Shown here piece after piece: positions 1 through 9,083 of a stretch of DNA of 64,000 nucleotides. How positions within the stretch are numbered: the first letter of the stretch is position 1; each line of letters begins with the position of its first letter. A program made the position numbers and the translations under genes. Below the pieces are notes generated by a model, which was not told the DNA's origin, made no database searches, and saw nothing but the letters and a program-made list of their open reading frames with translations. The stretch is from contig NZ_CP019062.1 in the NCBI RefSeq assembly GCF_002951615.1, positions 3,348,001 to 3,412,000 on the forward strand, in the 5' to 3' direction. Source of the stretch: Rahnella sikkimica. GTDB lineage: Bacteria > Pseudomonadota > Gammaproteobacteria > Enterobacterales > Enterobacteriaceae.

Positions 1-1169
1 CTTCCCGCGAGACCGAACGTTTCTTCCTTGATCTGCAAAAACAATTCCCGAAAGTGATTGCGCAGAAAGTGATCGTCAGCGAGGCGGGCGCGTCCGTCTA
101 TTCCGCTTCCGAACTGGCCGCGCTGGAATTCCCGGATCTGGACGTGTCGATTCGCGGCGCAGTGTCCATTGCCCGCCGTTTGCAGGATCCGCTGGCCGAG
201 CTGGTGAAAATCGACCCGAAATCCATCGGTGTCGGCCAGTACCAGCACGACGTCAGCCAGAGTTTGCTGGCGAAGAAACTCGACACCGTGGTCGAAGACT
301 GCGTGAACGCAGTGGGTGTGGATCTGAACACCGCATCGGTTCCGCTGCTGACCCGCGTCGCAGGCCTGAGCCGTATGATGGCGCAGAATATTGTGAACTG
401 GCGCGACGAAAACGGGCAGTTCCGCAACCGCGAACAACTCCTGAAAGTCAGCCGTCTGGGGCCAAAAGCCTTTGAACAGTGCGCGGGCTTCCTGCGTATC
501 AATCACGGCGATAACCCGCTCGATGCCTCAACGGTTCACCCGGAAACCTATCCGGTTGTCGAACGCATTCTGGCCGCCACGCAACTGGCGCTGAAAGAGC
601 TGATGGGCGATTCCAATGCGCTGCGCGGCCTGAAAGTCAGCGAATTCACTGACGACAAATTCGGTGTGCCGACGGTTACCGACATCATCAAAGAGCTGGA
701 AAAACCGGGGCACGATCCGCGTCCTGAGTTCAAAACCGCGACCTTTGCGGATGGTGTGGAAACCATGAATGACCTGATGCCGGGCATGATCCTCGAAGGT
801 TCGGTCACCAACGTCACCAACTTCGGTGCGTTCGTGGATATCGGCGTTCATCAGGACGGGCTGGTGCACATTTCTTCTCTGGCGAACAAATTCGTCGAAG
901 ATCCGCACACCGTGGTGAAAGCCGGCGATATCGTGAAAGTCAAAGTGATGGAAGTCGATTTGCAGCGCAAACGTATTGCCCTGACCATGCGTCTGGACGA
1001 ACAACCGGGTGAAGCCCCGGCTCGGCGTTCCTCTGCACCGGCGTCCGGCAATAACCGCGATGCGCAAAAACGTCCTGCGACCAGCAAACCGGCAGGCCGC
1101 AATGCGGCTCCGGCCGGGAATAATGCGATGGCCGATGCCCTCGCTGCCGCAATGGGTAAAAAACGCTAA
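1..1169 (+). CDS. tex: Tex / YhgF S1-domain RNA-binding transcription accessory protein (5' truncated by window)
   Basis: The reading frame is open from base 3 to the stop at 1169, so the start lies outside the window and about 388 C-terminal residues of a roughly 770-aa protein are present. A helix-hairpin-helix region is encoded around 325-500 ([15 protein letters not shown], then [11 protein letters not shown]). A C-terminal S1 RNA-binding domain is encoded around 780-1000 ([30 protein letters not shown]). The Ala/Pro/Arg-rich tail is typical of enterobacterial Tex. Tex is a cytoplasmic nucleic-acid-binding protein linked to transcription. The following feoA gene matches E. coli yhgF-feoABC order. 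An internal GTG at 54 is not the true start, because the upstream codons continue the Tex sequence. Confidence 0.96.
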   Translation, partial: SRETERFFLDLQKQFPKVIAQKVIVSEAGASVYSASELAALEFPDLDVSIRGAVSIARRLQDPLAELVKIDPKSIGVGQYQHDVSQSLLAKKLDTVVEDCVNAVGVDLNTASVPLLTRVAGLSRMMAQNIVNWRDENGQFRNREQLLKVSRLGPKAFEQCAGFLRINHGDNPLDASTVHPETYPVVERILAATQLALKELMGDSNALRGLKVSEFTDDKFGVPTVTDIIKELEKPGHDPRPEFKTATFADGVETMNDLMPGMILEGSVTNVTNFGAFVDIGVHQDGLVHISSLANKFVEDPHTVVKAGDIVKVKVMEVDLQRKRIALTMRLDEQPGEAPARRSSAPASGNNRDAQKRPATSKPAGRNAAPAGNNAMADALAAAMGKKR

Positions 1170-1194
1170 TTTTTTCGTTTTCACCTTTCAAACG

Positions 1195-1223
1195 AAAGCC
1201 GCTGATAATCAGCGGCTTTTTTT
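1195..1223 (+). terminator. Rho-independent terminator after tex
   Basis: An 11-bp stem (AAAGCCGCTGA / TCAGCGGCTTT) with a TAA loop is followed by a T run, 25 bases after the tex stop. Confidence 0.93.
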
Positions 1224-1280
1224 ATGTACTTTTTTTCGACACTTTTTAAACACAGTCCTAATGAATCAATCACTGAGGTA

Positions 1281-1372
1281 AATCAATAAAACAGGTACCC
1301 CACAGGCATAGCATAGTCCCGCGGTGGAGATACCCGTGAAGAGGTTTACCTCTTTTCTTTTGTCTCTTCACG
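1281..1372 (+). other. Structured tex-feoA intergenic segment: possible leader or small RNA
   Basis: The 371-base gap between the tex terminator and feoA has no convincing ORF. At 1339-1360 a short hairpin (AAGAGG-TTTA-CCTCTT) runs into a T-rich tail, like an intrinsic terminator. A mutually exclusive longer stem pairs CGTGAAGAG at 1335-1343 with CTCTTCACG at 1364-1372. The segment 1285-1335 is G/C-rich and unlike its flanks. The competing hairpins could make an attenuator-type leader or the 3' end of a small RNA. I do not recognise the RNA family. Confidence 0.3.
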
Positions 1373-1378
1373 CGTACT

Positions 1379-1397
1379 AATTATGATAACTATTTTC
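1379..1397 (+). promoter_or_regulatory. Fur box upstream of feoA
   Basis: By hand alignment, 14 of 19 bases match the classic Fur consensus; the central part reads ATGATAACTATT. It lies about 200 bases before feoA, where iron repression of feo is expected in enterobacteria. I did not find a clear full FNR site. Confidence 0.65.
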
Positions 1398-1594
1398 GTT
1401 TGTACTTCTTTGCGTATTCAATACGCCGTCAGTTTCAGGCTGATAACTTCGCACCAGGGACAATTTCTGAGCAATACTTTTTGCCACACTAATCGCAGTT
1501 AAGTGGGAACACCGGGCAAGAAAGCGCGGCACTGCAGGACTTTTACTCTCCTGCCGCCGTCTCCCTATTTACCGGATCGCTTCGCGAGGAAACT

Positions 1595-1819
1595 ATGCAA
1601 CTTAAATCAAAATGTGCTTATAAAATCACCGGCTTTTCCCATGAGATTAGCCCGGCCTACCGCCAGAAACTGCTCTCACTGGGCATGCTGCCGGGATCAT
1701 TCTTCAATATCATCCGCGTCGCACCGATGGGTGACCCGGTACAAATCGAAACCCGCCGCACCAGCCTTGTGGTCAGAAAGAAAGACCTCGACCTGCTCAT
1801 GCTAGAGATGATGGCCTGA
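1595..1819 (+). CDS. feoA: Ferrous iron transport protein FeoA
   Basis: A 74-aa cytoplasmic SH3-like protein that works with the FeoB Fe(II) permease. The sequence has the enterobacterial FeoA signature: [20 protein letters not shown], then [18 protein letters not shown] and the [15 protein letters not shown] stretch. Length equals the family norm (about 75 aa). The ATG follows a short purine stretch (GAGGAAACT). feoB follows after 96 bases and feoC after that, so this is the standard feoABC operon, with the Fur box upstream. Confidence 0.97.
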   Translation: MQLKSKCAYKITGFSHEISPAYRQKLLSLGMLPGSFFNIIRVAPMGDPVQIETRRTSLVVRKKDLDLLMLEMMA

Positions 1820-1915
1820 TCTTCAGCATCATGCCGCGTAGTCATGTTGACCTTTTTTTGGGCGGGCCGCTTTGACTCCCCGCGTTTTCCCTTTCTCACA
1901 CGTAGACCTTAACGT

Positions 1916-4234
1916 ATGAAACCATTAACTATCGGCCTGATTGGTAACCCCAACTCAGGTAAAACGACGCTTTTTAATCAGCTGACCGGTTCCCGCCAGC
2001 GCGTCGGCAACTGGGCTGGCGTGACCGTTGAACGCAAAGAAGGCCACTTCTCTACAGAAGAACATCGGATTACGCTGGTGGATTTGCCAGGGACGTATTC
2101 CCTGACCACGATTTCCGAGCAAACCTCGCTCGATGAACAAATTGCCTGCCATTACATTCTGAGCGGCGACGCTGATCTGATGATCAACGTGGTTGATGCC
2201 TCGAACCTTGAACGCAACCTGTATCTGACCTTGCAACTGCTTGAGCTTGGCGTTCCGTGCATCGTCGCGCTCAACATGCTCGACATCGCCAAAATCCAGA
2301 ACATCAACATTGATATCCCTGCGTTGTCTGCCCGTCTGGGTTGCCCGGTCATCGCGCTGGTTTCCACCCGCGCCAGCGGTATTAAAGAACTGAAAGCCGC
2401 CATCGATACCCTTCCGCAGGTCGAAAAACTCGAACGCGTGACCTACCATCCGGTTCTGCAACAGGAAGTGGACGTGCTGGCCGCTGCCATGCCGGAAAAC
2501 ATGGCGATGCAGCAACGCCGCTGGCTGGCGCTGCAAATCCTTGAAGGGGATATTTACAGCCAGACTCACGCGGGCAGCGCGCAGGCGTTATTGCCGGAAG
2601 TGAAAGCGCGTCTGGCGCAGCAAAACCTGACCGACCCTGCCCTGCTGATTGCCGATGCGCGCTATCAGAGCATTGCGTCGCTTTGCGCGGCGGTCAGTAA
2701 TTCACACCTCACCGCGCCTAATAAACTGACGCAAGTGCTGGATCGGGTGATCCTCAACCGCTTCCTCGGTGTGCCGATTTTCCTGCTGGTGATGTACCTG
2801 ATGTTCGTACTGGCGATCAACATCGGCGGCGCACTTCAGCCGATTTTTGATATCGGCTCTGCGGCCATTTTCATTCAGGGCGTGCAGTGGATTGGCTTTA
2901 CGCTGCACTTCCCGCAGTGGCTGACGATTTTCCTTGCGCAGGGTATTGGCGGCGGGATTAACACTGTTCTGCCACTGGTTCCGCAAATCGGCATGATGTA
3001 CCTGTTCCTCTCTTTCCTTGAGGATTCCGGTTACATGGCGCGCGCCGCATTTGTGATGGATCGCCTGATGCAATCGCTCGGTCTGCCGGGTAAATCTTTC
3101 GTGCCACTGATTGTCGGTTTCGGCTGTAACGTGCCGTCGATTATGGGTGCCCGCACGCTGGATGCCCCGCGTGAACGGCTGATCACCGTCATGATGGCAC
3201 CGTTTATGTCCTGCGGTGCGCGTCTGGCGATTTTCGCCGTATTCTCCGCCGCCTTCTTCGGGCAGGACGGCGCGTCCATCGTCTTCTCGCTGTATCTGCT
3301 GGGTATTGTGGTCGCGATCCTGACCGGGCTTTTGCTGAAATACACCATCATGCGCGGCGAAGCGTCTCCGTTTGTGATGGAACTGCCGGTGTATCACGTT
3401 CCGCATCTGAAAAGCCTGCTGCTGCAAACCTGGCAGCGTCTGAAAGGTTTCGTGCTGCGTGCCGGTAAAGTCATCGTCATCGCCAGTATTTTCATCGGTG
3501 CGCTGAACAGCTTTTCCTTCAGCGGTCAGGCGGTCGATAACATTAATGACTCCGCGCTGGCGTCGGTGAGTAAAGTGCTGACACCGGTGCTTATCCCGAT
3601 GGGCGTTCATCCTGATAACTGGCAGGCCACCGTCGGGCTGGTCACCGGTGCGATGGCGAAAGAAGTGGTCGTCGGGACCCTGAATACCCTGTACACCGCC
3701 GAACACATCACTAATGAAGAGTTTGATGCCGCGAATTTCAACCTGTTAGGCGAACTTAACGGCGCAGTCCACCAGACCTGGCAGGGCCTGAAAGACACCT
3801 TCAGCATCAGCGTGCTTTCTAACCCGATTGAAGCCAGCAAGGGCGACAGCGAAATGGGCGTCAGCTCAATGGGCGTGATGAGCACGAAGTTTGGCTCAGC
3901 AATTTCTGCTTACAGCTACCTGATTTTCGTGCTGCTTTACGTGCCTTGTGTTTCCGTGATGGGCGCAATCGCCCGCGAAACCAGCCGCAGCTGGATGACG
4001 TTCTCCATCTTCTGGGGGCTGAATGTCGCCTACTCGCTGGCTACGCTGTTCTATCAGGCGGCGACGTTCAGCGATCATCCGGGACAGAGCGCGCTTATTA
4101 TTCTTATCGTGCTGATCTTCAACGCTGTGGTGCTCACCGGCCTGCGTAAAGCGCGCAGCCGGGTCAGCGTTCACCTGCAACCGCGCAATGTCGCAGCCTG
4201 CTGTGAACCCGCTACCGGCAGCGATTGCCACTAG
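1916..4234 (+). CDS. feoB: Fe(2+) transporter permease FeoB
   Basis: A 772-aa inner-membrane ferrous iron transporter. The N-terminal G-protein domain shows G1 (GNPNSGKT, residues 10-17), G3 (DLPG, 56-59) and G4 (NMLD, 120-123), followed by a GDI-like helical domain. Two Gate regions follow, with conserved [15 protein letters not shown] and [13 protein letters not shown] motifs. The C-terminus carries cysteines ([12 protein letters not shown]), as in other gamma-proteobacterial FeoB. The 96-base gap after feoA has no clear terminator. The Shine-Dalgarno before the ATG is weak, so translation may depend partly on coupling. Iron control by Fur is expected from the upstream box. Confidence 0.98.
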   Translation: MKPLTIGLIGNPNSGKTTLFNQLTGSRQRVGNWAGVTVERKEGHFSTEEHRITLVDLPGTYSLTTISEQTSLDEQIACHYILSGDADLMINVVDASNLERNLYLTLQLLELGVPCIVALNMLDIAKIQNINIDIPALSARLGCPVIALVSTRASGIKELKAAIDTLPQVEKLERVTYHPVLQQEVDVLAAAMPENMAMQQRRWLALQILEGDIYSQTHAGSAQALLPEVKARLAQQNLTDPALLIADARYQSIASLCAAVSNSHLTAPNKLTQVLDRVILNRFLGVPIFLLVMYLMFVLAINIGGALQPIFDIGSAAIFIQGVQWIGFTLHFPQWLTIFLAQGIGGGINTVLPLVPQIGMMYLFLSFLEDSGYMARAAFVMDRLMQSLGLPGKSFVPLIVGFGCNVPSIMGARTLDAPRERLITVMMAPFMSCGARLAIFAVFSAAFFGQDGASIVFSLYLLGIVVAILTGLLLKYTIMRGEASPFVMELPVYHVPHLKSLLLQTWQRLKGFVLRAGKVIVIASIFIGALNSFSFSGQAVDNINDSALASVSKVLTPVLIPMGVHPDNWQATVGLVTGAMAKEVVVGTLNTLYTAEHITNEEFDAANFNLLGELNGAVHQTWQGLKDTFSISVLSNPIEASKGDSEMGVSSMGVMSTKFGSAISAYSYLIFVLLYVPCVSVMGAIARETSRSWMTFSIFWGLNVAYSLATLFYQAATFSDHPGQSALIILIVLIFNAVVLTGLRKARSRVSVHLQPRNVAACCEPATGSDCH

Positions 4235-4242
4235 GAGAAATG

Positions 4243-4479
4243 ATGGCCAGTCTGATTCAGGTACGCGACAGTCTTGCGCTGGCCGGGCGGGCAGATGCCC
4301 GCCAGCTCAGCCGCCAGCTGAATACGCCTCAGCCGCTGGTTGAGGCCATGCTCGAAAAGCTGGTCGCCATGCGTAAAGCCAAAACGGTCGACGCCGATGA
4401 CAGCTGCCTGACCGGCAGTTGTAAAAGCTGCGCCGACGGCAAAAAATGCCTGACGGTTTCCTACACGCTCATTAGCTAA
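4243..4479 (+). CDS. feoC: Ferrous iron transport regulator FeoC
   Basis: A 78-aa winged-helix protein that stabilises FeoB and may carry an oxygen-sensitive Fe-S cluster. The start is the ATG giving MASLIQVRD, which matches the family N-terminus and sits behind AGGAGAA; an in-frame ATG at 4225 inside feoB is less likely. The C-terminal part has the four-cysteine cluster ([16 protein letters not shown]). It begins 8 bases after the feoB stop, indicating co-transcription. Confidence 0.95.
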   Translation: MASLIQVRDSLALAGRADARQLSRQLNTPQPLVEAMLEKLVAMRKAKTVDADDSCLTGSCKSCADGKKCLTVSYTLIS

Positions 4480-4514
4480 TCTCCGTCATCCGCTGACGCC
4501 GGGTTTCGCCCTTA

Positions 4515-4541
4515 CTGAATAGTCGCGCTGCGGCTATTCAG
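4515..4541. repeat. Inverted repeat between feoC and mdcR
   Basis: A perfect 8-bp dyad (CTGAATAG ... CTATTCAG) with an 11-base GC-rich spacer lies 48 bases before the mdcR ATG. There is no T run, so it is a weak candidate for a terminator. It could be an autoregulatory LysR-type site or a hairpin ending feoC mRNA. Confidence 0.45.
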
Positions 4542-4589
4542 CTATCATCAACAGGTCGCAACGGCCATGAATGCGCCGCAGGAGCCTGC

Positions 4590-5510
4590 ATGATCGACAG
4601 TGAAATTACCTTCCGGAAACTTGAAATTTTCCTCGCCTACATGGAAAAGCAAAACATCACCCGCGCAGCCGAACAACTCGGTCTGAGCAGCGTCAGCGTG
4701 CATCGCGCCCTGCATTCGCTGGAAGAAGGTTTGCGCTGTCCGCTGTTTGTCCATCGCGGCCGTAACCTGCTGCCGCTGCCTGCCGCTGAGGCATTGCTGG
4801 AGCACGCCACACAAGTCATCGAGCAGATGGAGCACGGTATTTTAGCCACGCAGCGCGCCGCCGGTTTTGGCGATAAGCGGCTTAAAGTGGGTACGCTCTA
4901 TTCGCTGACGCTGGAAACCATTCCCCGTTTAATCATGGGGCTGAAAATGCGGCGTCCGGAACTTGAGCTGGAACTGGTGATGGGCTCGAACAACGACCTG
5001 CTGCAAAAGCTGGAAGACGGACAGCTGGATGCAATTCTGATTTCCACCAGCGATTCCAGCGTCGATGCCCAGCGTTACGATCAGCTTCCCCTGTTTCAGG
5101 ACGATATTTTCCTCGCCGCGCCCGCCAGTTCCGATCTGGCGTGCGAAGGCACCGCTGATTTACGCGATTTCAAACAGAAGAAATTTGTCTCGCTGGCGGA
5201 AGGTTTCGCGACTTATCACGGATTTCAGGAAGCTTTTCAGGTGGCTGGGTTCGAACCGGATATCGTCACCCGCGTGAACGATATTTTCTCGATGCTGAGC
5301 CTGGTGCAGGCGGGCGTCGGGTACACGCTGATCCCCGGCAGGATGAAAGGGGTGTATGAAAATACGGTCCGGCTGTTGCCACTGGCCGAAGCCTACCAGA
5401 TGCGCCAGACCATCGCGCTGGTGTTCCCGCACAGCCGCGAACACGATCCGAATTTACTCGCGCTGGCGGCAGAGAGCCGGATGTATGCGCTAGCGAGCCG
5501 CAAGCGCTGA
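4590..5510 (+). CDS. mdcR: LysR-family regulator of malonate use, MdcR-type
   Basis: A 306-aa LysR-type regulator. The N-terminal winged HTH is clear (FRKLEIFLAYMEKQNITRAA, then LGLSSVSVHRALHSLE), and an effector-binding domain spans roughly residues 90-300. The assignment to malonate control rests on overall resemblance to MdcR/MauR regulators and on the adjacent mdc operon. Here the gene points toward mdcH from the far end of the cluster rather than diverging from mdcA. Its 3' end overlaps the last 21 bases of the convergent 214-aa gene. It probably activates the mdc promoter near 13.7-13.8 kb; the inducer is inferred to be malonate or malonyl-CoA. Confidence 0.88.
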   Translation: MIDSEITFRKLEIFLAYMEKQNITRAAEQLGLSSVSVHRALHSLEEGLRCPLFVHRGRNLLPLPAAEALLEHATQVIEQMEHGILATQRAAGFGDKRLKVGTLYSLTLETIPRLIMGLKMRRPELELELVMGSNNDLLQKLEDGQLDAILISTSDSSVDAQRYDQLPLFQDDIFLAAPASSDLACEGTADLRDFKQKKFVSLAEGFATYHGFQEAFQVAGFEPDIVTRVNDIFSMLSLVQAGVGYTLIPGRMKGVYENTVRLLPLAEAYQMRQTIALVFPHSREHDPNLLALAAESRMYALASRKR

Positions 5511-6134
5511 AAGGCGCTCGCTGTTTTGCGCAATTAAAACCACTGGCCTGTGCGTTTTATCCGGATGATCGCTCCAGATGGCGGATTCAGGAATACTCAC
5601 GCCGTCGTAACGCATTTTTGTACCGTCGTAAGGATAAAATTGGCCTTTCGCGGTATCCAGAACGAAAATCACTAATCCGGCTGAGTCCTGAGCAAGCCGT
5701 TTCCACAACGCACGGCCACCGGTATATTGCTCATTATCGCTCATCAGGGTGAGATCTTTTTTAGTGACCAGCGTTTCATACAACAAGGTCGCTAAACGGT
5801 AATCTCGCATTCCAGAATTGACGACGACACCTTCGATTTGAAATGCTTTATCGTCTTCCCAAAATTCACGAACCTCGAGAATTTCATCGTCATGCTTCCG
5901 GCGGGCAAGTTCCAGCGTAGCGACCACGTGGTGTCGTTTTTCGCCCCGGTTGTCTGTTCTGGTTTGGGCTTCTGCAATGGCTATAAACGGAATTTTTTCA
6001 TCATAAATGACCAACATGTCGACATTGTTGAAATGTATCTCATCAATGACTTCAAACCGTCGGGCCAGGGTCGCTGTGCTGTACGATCTGTCGAGCACTA
6101 TCATTTTTGAATCCCCGCGAATTAAAACTGGCAT
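5490..6134 (-). CDS. Uncharacterised 214-aa protein, possibly a degenerate acyltransferase fold
   Basis: I do not recognise this protein. It is soluble, without a signal peptide or membrane helix. The middle part (MRDYRLATLLYETL, then LMSDNEQYTGGRALWKRLA) loosely recalls GNAT motif A plus the segment after it in some phage-type acetyltransferase-like proteins; this is a weak impression. The start at 6134 has a good ribosome site (GAAGGG, 7 bases upstream); a second ATG gives MIVLDRSYS. The gene and its upstream region are visibly more A/T-rich than mdc or feo, suggesting acquisition. It lies after mdcH on the same strand but 189 bases away, with its own dyads upstream. Its 3' end overlaps convergent mdcR by 21 bases. 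Confidence 0.75.
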   Translation of the reverse strand: MPVLIRGDSKMIVLDRSYSTATLARRFEVIDEIHFNNVDMLVIYDEKIPFIAIAEAQTRTDNRGEKRHHVVATLELARRKHDDEILEVREFWEDDKAFQIEGVVVNSGMRDYRLATLLYETLVTKKDLTLMSDNEQYTGGRALWKRLAQDSAGLVIFVLDTAKGQFYPYDGTKMRYDGVSIPESAIWSDHPDKTHRPVVLIAQNSERLSALAAR

Positions 6135-6159
6135 GATATCCCTTCATGTAAAGAGGCAA

Positions 6160-6211
6160 CGCTTCAGTCAACAATTGAAGCGTGGTTGGACAATAACATA
6201 TTGCGCAATAT
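6160..6211. promoter_or_regulatory. Two dyads upstream of the 214-aa gene
   Basis: An 8-bp inverted repeat (ACGCTTCA ... TGAAGCGT, 6159-6183) and a perfect 14-bp palindrome (ATATTGCGCAATAT, 6198-6211) lie 25-77 bases before the start of the minus-strand 214-aa gene, in an A/T-rich stretch. They could be operators of its own promoter. No regulator can be named. Confidence 0.45.
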
Positions 6212-6322
6212 TTCTACGAAAAGGAATGCGGAATATATAATTTTCTTTTGTACTTCATAAAGTTACATGTAAGCGTAACGCAACAAGAACATCAGTTCAT
6301 GACCAACCTATCACACTAATTT

Positions 6323-7258
6323 CTACCGCTCATTTTCGCGTAACCGGGTTGCGAGACGTCCCGCAACCTGCATGCCGGACTGGCACACGGACAGCGCTTC
6401 GCCCTGATCCATGGCGCGTTTTGTCAGCCCGGTCAGCACGCAGCCAGGCGGCATTTCGAGTGCCAGACGGACGTCGCGCTGATAGGCCGCGACCATGGCA
6501 TCGCGCCAGTTCACGGTGCGCGCCATGTTCATCGCTAAATCATCGGCGATTTTCTCCGGCTGCCAGTAAACGCGTCCGGTGGTTCCGCTGAGATAACCGC
6601 AAACCGGGCGGGAAATTTTCACCTGTTTAAAGGCTTCCACCAGTCTGGCAGCGGGTTCATCAAGCAATGCGCAATGCGACGGCACCGTGACCGCCAGCCG
6701 GTGCGTTTTCTGCGCACCCTGCTCTTTCGCCAGCAGCATCACCTGTTTCATCGCGGCATCGCTGCCCGCGATAACCAGCTGATCTTCCGCATTAATGTTG
6801 GCCAGATACACCGGGAGTTCGTCGCTGTTAACCTGCGCCACCAGCGTTTCAATTTGTTCCTGGCGCAGGCCGGTGATGGCAGAAAGGCCAAAGCCTTGCG
6901 GATAAGCCTGCTGCATCAACTCGCCGCGCAGGGCGACCAGTTTTACGGCATCGGAAAATTCCAGCGCCCCCGCGATGACGGCGGCAGGAAATGCCCCGAT
7001 CGACAGCCCGCTGCAAAAATCAGCGTCGATGCCTTGGGCCTGGCATTGTTTTGCCCAAACGACACCGGTAATCAGCAGACAGAGCTGAACTGCGCGGGTG
7101 GAATGAAAAGCACCGGCGTTATCAAGGAGGAGAACATCTTCGCCAAGCGCCAGGCTGGCCTGTTCAATCAGGGAGTGGGTCAGGGCATTATCGGGCAAAT
7201 TGTGCAGCATTTGCGGCACCTGCGGGCCCTGACCGGGGAAGGTAAATAAGATTTTCAT
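6323..7258 (-). CDS. mdcH: Malonyl-CoA:ACP transacylase, malonate decarboxylase epsilon subunit MdcH
   Basis: A 311-aa FabD-like acyltransferase. It loads malonyl groups onto the special acyl carrier protein MdcC to start the malonate decarboxylase cycle. The N-terminal FTFPGQGPQ motif, the nucleophile elbow GLSIG (Ser86) and the catalytic His in TVPSHCALLD (His195) are present. The ATG follows AAGGAG by a good distance. It is the last gene of mdcABCDEFGH, 27 bases after mdcG. Confidence 0.96.
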   Translation of the reverse strand: MKILFTFPGQGPQVPQMLHNLPDNALTHSLIEQASLALGEDVLLLDNAGAFHSTRAVQLCLLITGVVWAKQCQAQGIDADFCSGLSIGAFPAAVIAGALEFSDAVKLVALRGELMQQAYPQGFGLSAITGLRQEQIETLVAQVNSDELPVYLANINAEDQLVIAGSDAAMKQVMLLAKEQGAQKTHRLAVTVPSHCALLDEPAARLVEAFKQVKISRPVCGYLSGTTGRVYWQPEKIADDLAMNMARTVNWRDAMVAAYQRDVRLALEMPPGCVLTGLTKRAMDQGEALSVCQSGMQVAGRLATRLRENER

Positions 7259-7285
7259 CGTGCTCCTTGCTGCTTTTGCCAGACA

Positions 7286-7912
7286 TCAGCCTGTCAGCGA
7301 TTGCCATGGATCACGCACCCGGAACGGGCCGGTCGCGGTTTTCAGCATCACATCACCGCCGCGCAGCCATTCGCTGAGGGCAAATCCCCCTTGTGGCGTA
7401 GTGATCTGAACATCGGCACGGCACGGAAGCCGCTGAAGCTGGTCGTAAAAATCGAGAAACTGCGCGGGTGTCGCCGGAGAATCGCAGCGCACCAGCAAAT
7501 CCAGATCGCTGTCAGCATGCATAACCGGAATATCACTGGCCAGCGCAAACGCACAACTGCCCGTCACGCCCCACGGGAAAGGCAGTTGCAGACTGCTTAA
7601 CGTAATCAATGCCTGCACCGGTTGCTGTGAAACAAACGGCGATTGCAAAAGCGCATTGACGTCACTGACCAGCGATTCCGGCGTGACGACCCGCACCACG
7701 GCGGCCGGATCCACCCAGGCCGCCGCACGCTGAATGCGGGTCAGCCCGCGTATCCCAACCGGAATGGCCCCGTCCGCACGCTGGTCGCGACGGACCACCA
7801 GCGGCAGCGCGGTGCGCCAGCTGCTGTTGACCCAGTCGGGTAAAACGTTGTCGCTTTCCAGCGCGGAACGGTCGCTAATCCAGACAAAATCATGGGCACG
7901 CGGGTCGGACAT
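7286..7912 (-). CDS. mdcG: Phosphoribosyl-dephospho-CoA transferase MdcG (holo-ACP synthase)
   Basis: A 208-aa nucleotidyltransferase that attaches the 2'-(5''-triphosphoribosyl)-3'-dephospho-CoA prosthetic group to Ser25 of MdcC. The catalytic Gly-Ser (118-119) and Asp-x-Asp (DSDLDLL, Asp134 and Asp136) pattern of the family is present. It lies 19 bases after mdcF and before mdcH in the malonate decarboxylase operon. Confidence 0.96.
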   Translation of the reverse strand: MSDPRAHDFVWISDRSALESDNVLPDWVNSSWRTALPLVVRRDQRADGAIPVGIRGLTRIQRAAAWVDPAAVVRVVTPESLVSDVNALLQSPFVSQQPVQALITLSSLQLPFPWGVTGSCAFALASDIPVMHADSDLDLLVRCDSPATPAQFLDFYDQLQRLPCRADVQITTPQGGFALSEWLRGGDVMLKTATGPFRVRDPWQSLTG

Positions 7913-7931
7913 CTTTATAAATCCTGTCTTA

Positions 7932-8894
7932 TCAGTGAAGTGCAGCCGTCAGTGAGATGAACAGCGGCAGTGTCACAATACACAATACGGAACTGATCAG
8001 CAGTGACGCTTCTGCATCCGGAGACTGAACGCCGAAACGGTTGCCGAACACGATACCGAAGAAACCCGCAGACAGCGCAATCATCAGGATCGCCGTTACC
8101 GCCACCTGACCACTCAGGCCGAACGCCAGAACCAGACCCCAGGCGATAAACGGCTGAATCAGGTTTTTCGCGACACAGGACAACAGCACCGGAGCGTTAA
8201 TTTTCAGCTTACGGGCTGACAGGATCACACCGGTCAGGAACAGCGCAGACGCAGTTGCTGACAGACCCAGCGGTTTGATCGACGCCAGGAAGATTTCCGG
8301 CATTTTAATGCCAAATGCCGCCAGAATCACACCCAGGAGCGGTGCCCAGACGATCGGTTTTTTCACTGAACGCCACATCAGAACCGGCAACAGCGCCAGA
8401 GATGATCCCTGATTTTCGCCGCTCAGACGCGCTTTTTCACGTTCCAGAATCAGCAGGCAGAACGGTGTCATCAGCACGGAACCACAGGCAATCGACACGG
8501 CCACGGACAATGAGGTTGACGGTGCATCACCCATTACGCTGCTCAGAATCGGCAAACCGAGTGCGGCGTAATTTGGCAGCGCCACGGTCAGCGTCAGAAC
8601 GGCCGCATCCTGCGGAGATTTCTTAAACACTTTGGTGCAAATAAAGTAAATCGCGGCGTAGGTGATCCACATCGCCAGAACCAGCACCAGAATCAGCGGT
8701 GACTGCTCAACAATGCCGGCCCACGGCGTTTGTACGGTGGCTGCAAACAGCGCAGCGGGTAAAGCAAAATCCATCACAAAAATATTCAGTAAAGAGACGT
8801 TCTGGTTATCCACCATTTTCGCTTTCCCGGCATAAAAACCGAGGATCATGATGACGAAAATAGGGGCGAGCGCGTGCAATATTACGTAAGTCAT
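7932..8894 (-). CDS. mdcF: Malonate transporter MdcF, AEC family permease
   Basis: A 320-aa inner-membrane protein with about 10 hydrophobic helices, of the auxin-efflux-carrier (AEC) family, to which MdcF of Klebsiella belongs. The N-terminus (ILHALAPIFVIMILGFYAGK) and the glycine/asparagine-rich core (ALPNYAALGLPILSSVMG) are typical. The position inside the mdc operon supports malonate uptake. It starts 189 bases after mdcE, a gap filled by strong hairpins that may set its expression apart from the catalytic subunits. Confidence 0.93.
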   Translation of the reverse strand: MTYVILHALAPIFVIMILGFYAGKAKMVDNQNVSLLNIFVMDFALPAALFAATVQTPWAGIVEQSPLILVLVLAMWITYAAIYFICTKVFKKSPQDAAVLTLTVALPNYAALGLPILSSVMGDAPSTSLSVAVSIACGSVLMTPFCLLILEREKARLSGENQGSSLALLPVLMWRSVKKPIVWAPLLGVILAAFGIKMPEIFLASIKPLGLSATASALFLTGVILSARKLKINAPVLLSCVAKNLIQPFIAWGLVLAFGLSGQVAVTAILMIALSAGFFGIVFGNRFGVQSPDAEASLLISSVLCIVTLPLFISLTAALH

Positions 8895-8980
8895 AGCGTT
8901 TTTCCTGAGGCAAAGTATGAATGCTCAGTCGGCGCCGGTGCGATGGTTTTTTTAGTATGACAGTCCAGTTGCAGACAACA

Positions 8981-9049
8981 GCAGGTTCTCGTCCCTGAAC
9001 GCCAGGGGCGGGAACCTGCAAATGCGGCTGCGTCACGCTGTTTGCAGGT
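8981..9049. repeat. Overlapping strong hairpins between mdcE and mdcF
   Basis: A 17-bp stem with two G-U/T-G pairs spans 8981-9019 with a 5-base loop (AACGC). A second perfect 9-bp inverted repeat (ACCTGCAAA ... TTTGCAGGT) spans 9014-9049 and shares bases with the first, so only one can form. No T run follows on the minus strand, which argues against a plain terminator. It could stabilise the mdcA-E mRNA, act as a processing site, or be an extragenic palindromic repeat. Confidence 0.7.
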
Positions 9050-9083
9050 GCGTTACCGGTTGAGACTGAAAGTTATTAACGAA

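Noticed and set aside
1503..1805. 100-codon plus-strand frame over feoA
   Set aside because: Overlaps the clear FeoA frame and shows no conserved features.
2702..3706. 334-codon open frame on the minus strand
   Set aside because: It lies wholly opposite feoB, is His/Gln/Arg-rich with no recognisable fold, and is explained by codon bias of the real gene.
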